Source: Oscillibacter sp.
GTDB taxonomy: Bacteria; Bacillota; Clostridia; Oscillospirales; Oscillospiraceae
DNA: 42,990 nt
Assembly: GCA_022791135.1 (NCBI GenBank)
Contig: JAAVYM010000059.1
Span: 1-42,990 of the forward strand
Direction: 5' to 3'
Shown piece after piece: positions 41,271 to 42,990 of this stretch; position 1 is the stretch's first letter, and each line of letters starts with the position of its first letter. A program made the translations under genes and the position numbers. A model generated the notes under the pieces. That model worked only from the letters and a program-made list of their open reading frames with translations, had not been told where the DNA came from and made no database searches.

Positions 41271-42450
41271 TCAGCCGCCCAGCGTCATGCCGGGCGGTTT
41301 GATATTTTGTTCCGGACGATTCCGCAGGATGTCATCCACATCCTCAATCGTCCGGTCTATTGCGTCCATAGCATCCCTGAGCTGCTCCGTCTGCTCCGCA
41401 GTCAACTGGGGGAACTGCTCCGGGAACAGGCACATCCGGTTCAGCTGGTTAACGCATTGCAGTATGGTCGGTTCCCCGCCCAGGCTTCCCACAAGATTCG
41501 GATACGCCTGGCCCATCATTTCCAGCGCCGTTCTGAGGGTGGGCAATGAGTTCAAACTCCGGCGCCTCCAGCTGGAGTTTGTCCATGTAGAACCGCCTAT
41601 CCACGTTTCCGGTATTGAGATGAGGTCCTTCGCGCCGAAGACCAGGAAACGGTGGGAGGTAACGTTGGTGTGCCCGTTGAAGAACGTGCTCTCCGCTCCC
41701 TTGCACATGGAATGGAGGCCCAGCAGGACCTCCTGGAGCAGCTCCCTGGGATACAGCGGGTCCTTCTCCTGTTCGCAGTGCTGATAGGCGTCCTCCATGA
41801 TTTTGTAAAGGTCCGATAGGATGGGGAAATCCTCGGGCCGCATGGACTGGAAATCCGTGTGGTCATTTAGGCCCCAGGTCTTATACAGCCGCTCCAGCAT
41901 TAGCTCGATGGTGTCGATATGCCGGAGGCCAAGATGTTGCACAGCAGGAGCTTCAGGAGAAAGCTCTTGCCCTGGCCGGAGTTGCCCAGGATGAGGGCGT
42001 TGGTCTTGTCTTCCGCCCGGCGGTCCAGGTCCGGGATGATGTTGGAGCCGTAGCAGTCCCTCCCGATGCAGAAGCCGTTGGGGGCGTTTTTCCCGGAGTA
42101 GTTGAAGGGGAAGAGGTTCGCCACGGAGGAGGCGGGAAGGACCCGCTCGAGCTGAGAGGCGAAAATGTTGCTCCCTGCCGGGTTGGAAGCCAGGAAACCA
42201 TTTCTCTGAACGAGGAAAAGCCGGTCCGCACCCAGCTTGGAGCGGGTGAGGGTGGCGGTCACCTCGTCCCGAAGGACTCGCAGCCCGTCGGCGTCCCTGG
42301 CGCAGAGTTCGGTAAACACGGCGCAGTGGACCAGCGGCTCCTTGTTGCGGCGCATGGTGGTGATGAGGGATTCCACGTCCTGGAGATTGACCTCGGCGTT
42401 GATGCTCCAGCGCATATTGTTGGTATTTCCCCGGTCCATGCGGTTTTTGT
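41271..42450 (-). pseudogene. Decayed VirB4-type conjugation ATPase
   Basis: The central part carries SINAEVNLQDVESLITTM, NLFPFNYSGKNAPNGFCIG, RDCYGSNIIPDLDRR and Walker A ALILGNSGQGKSFLLKLL (near 41960). It then shifts frame into TDFQSMRPEDFPILSDLYKIM and FFNGHTNVTSHRFLVFGAKDL. In yet another frame NTGNVDRRFYMDKLQLEAPEFELI is visible (around 41600-41650), showing that a large internal piece with Walker B is lost. The last 90 residues (PNLVGSLGGEPTILQCVNQL and on) look like part of a different transfer-region protein. VirB4 ATPases power type IV secretion; this one cannot work. Confidence 0.75.
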
Positions 42451-42627
42451 TTTGGGCGTTAAGGCATAGAGGACGGTCAGCATCAGCAGGAGCATCCCGG
42501 CGCCGTGACGCAGGGCCAGGACGGAGACCAGGAGACCGGCGCCGATGACGGCCACGTCCCGCAGCTCCCACAACCACAGCTTCGCTTTCAGGTTGTCGGG
42601 GCAGATAAATATAAGGAACACCTCCAA
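42450..42627 (-). pseudogene. Truncated small inner-membrane conjugation protein
   Basis: About 60 residues: FICPDNLKAKLWLWELRDVAVIG, then a hydrophobic stretch (GLLVSVLALRHGAGMLLLML), running into VirB4 sequence in another frame. The position just upstream of VirB4 is that of PrgI/TcpE-like membrane proteins. The 3' part and the VirB4 5' end appear deleted together. Confidence 0.5.
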
Positions 42628-42633
42628 ACGTTA

Positions 42634-42661
42634 AGAGGCCGTCACAAATGTGACGGCCTCT
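42634..42661 (-). terminator. Hairpin terminator between ICE remnant and edge gene
   Basis: AGAGGCCGTCACA (42634-42646) pairs with TGTGACGGCCTCT (42649-42661). On the minus strand it follows the stop of the partial gene at the right edge, but only TT follows the stem. Confidence 0.65.
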
Positions 42662-42678
42662 ATGAATAGCAGATTGTA

Positions 42679-42990
42679 TTAGTGGAATATTTTTCGCCCT
42701 TCCTGAGAACAGATATCTTGAATATGCTTTATGCAAGGCAACGGGTCTTCCGCAGTTTCAATCAGGAGATAGTCGTGACACGAATGATAGAATATTCTAA
42801 GCGCAAACGTACTGCTTCGCAAATTATTTGCAATTGCCTGTACCTGTACATTGGATAATTCCTCACGATATGCATAAAACTCGCACTCATAAAGCCAATG
42901 TTCATATTCGGGCATCAGCGTTACAAGGGTAGGCGTGGTTACCCTTGCCAAAAGGCGATGCTTTTCGGCGAGGATAAATTGCCCACCAGA
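42679..42990 (-). CDS. Partial hypothetical protein at the window edge
   Basis: The last 103 codons of a gene whose start lies beyond base 42990; the frame is open to the edge. Visible text includes GGQFILAEKHRLLARVTTPT, EYEHWLYECEFYAYREELSN, STFALRIFYHSCHDYLLIET and LPCIKHIQDICSQEGRKIFH. No family is recognised. It is lower in GC than the core genome, like the accessory zone at 26000-29700. Confidence 0.6.
   Translation of the reverse strand, partial: SGGQFILAEKHRLLARVTTPTLVTLMPEYEHWLYECEFYAYREELSNVQVQAIANNLRSSTFALRIFYHSCHDYLLIETAEDPLPCIKHIQDICSQEGRKIFH

Larger units (their letters stand above)
37960..42990. mobile_element. Remains of an integrative conjugative element
   Basis: A block of decayed transfer-type genes on the minus strand (truncated small inner-membrane protein, VirB4, PP-loop protein, two further fragments). 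A plus-strand polymerase/YolD pair is inserted among them. No integrase, relaxase or VirD4 gene is present in the window. Neither end of the element is defined. Confidence 0.55.

Overview
The window looks like chromosome from an anaerobic, fairly GC-rich clostridium, most likely an Oscillospiraceae-type gut bacterium. This rests on the gene content: an hrcA-grpE-dnaK-dnaJ operon with a CIRCE operator, a one-chain pyruvate:ferredoxin oxidoreductase, a 2-hydroxyacyl-CoA-dehydratase-type Fe-S reductase with its ATPase activator, DUF951, and conjugative-element debris of the Firmicute type. No rRNA gene, complete tRNA or CRISPR array was seen.

Bases 1-19000 are mostly housekeeping. On the minus strand the heat-shock operon starts at a sigma-A promoter that runs into a perfect CIRCE. 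Then come an aminotransferase, nifJ, a Cys-rich Crp/Fnr regulator whose promoter spacer is a palindrome, a PaaI-type thioesterase, DUF951 with a 31-residue membrane peptide translationally coupled to it, a three-S1-domain protein, rarA, a MITE-like palindrome and a GNAT acetyltransferase. A tightly coupled operon follows (galE, sugar-1-phosphate nucleotidyltransferase, NahK-like kinase, PocR/AraC regulator). It reads as salvage of N-acetylhexosamines into UDP-sugars.

Bases 19000-25820 hold the most intriguing locus. A LysR regulator lies beside a double-cubane-cluster reductase and its ATP-dependent activator (minus strand). Divergent from these is an SsuABC/TauABC-type ABC transporter with an unusually Cys/His-rich binding protein and an extended permease. 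The simplest reading is that the transporter brings in something the low-potential reductase acts on, or a metal or cofactor it needs.

Bases 25820-31750 are a lower-GC accessory zone. It contains a decayed PIN/zinc-ribbon-type gene, a tRNA-3'-end-like attachment-site scar, a large hairpin, two paralogous three-helix membrane proteins of unknown function, a PUA/ASCH-like protein, and broken IS3 and IS5 elements.

Bases 31900-37740 carry a complete NikABCDE/Dpp-like ABC transporter. It is transcribed from a perfect-consensus promoter through a cobalamin riboswitch with an intrinsic terminator, which points to uptake of cobalt, a cobalt chelate or a corrinoid precursor.

Bases 37960-42990 are the wreck of an integrative conjugative element: frameshifted VirB4, a truncated inner-membrane protein, a PP-loop/PAPS-reductase-like fragment and other fragments. 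Embedded in it are an apparently intact Y-family DNA polymerase and its YolD-like partner. A partial unknown gene runs off the right edge. All assignments come from reading sequence and motifs; no database search was run.
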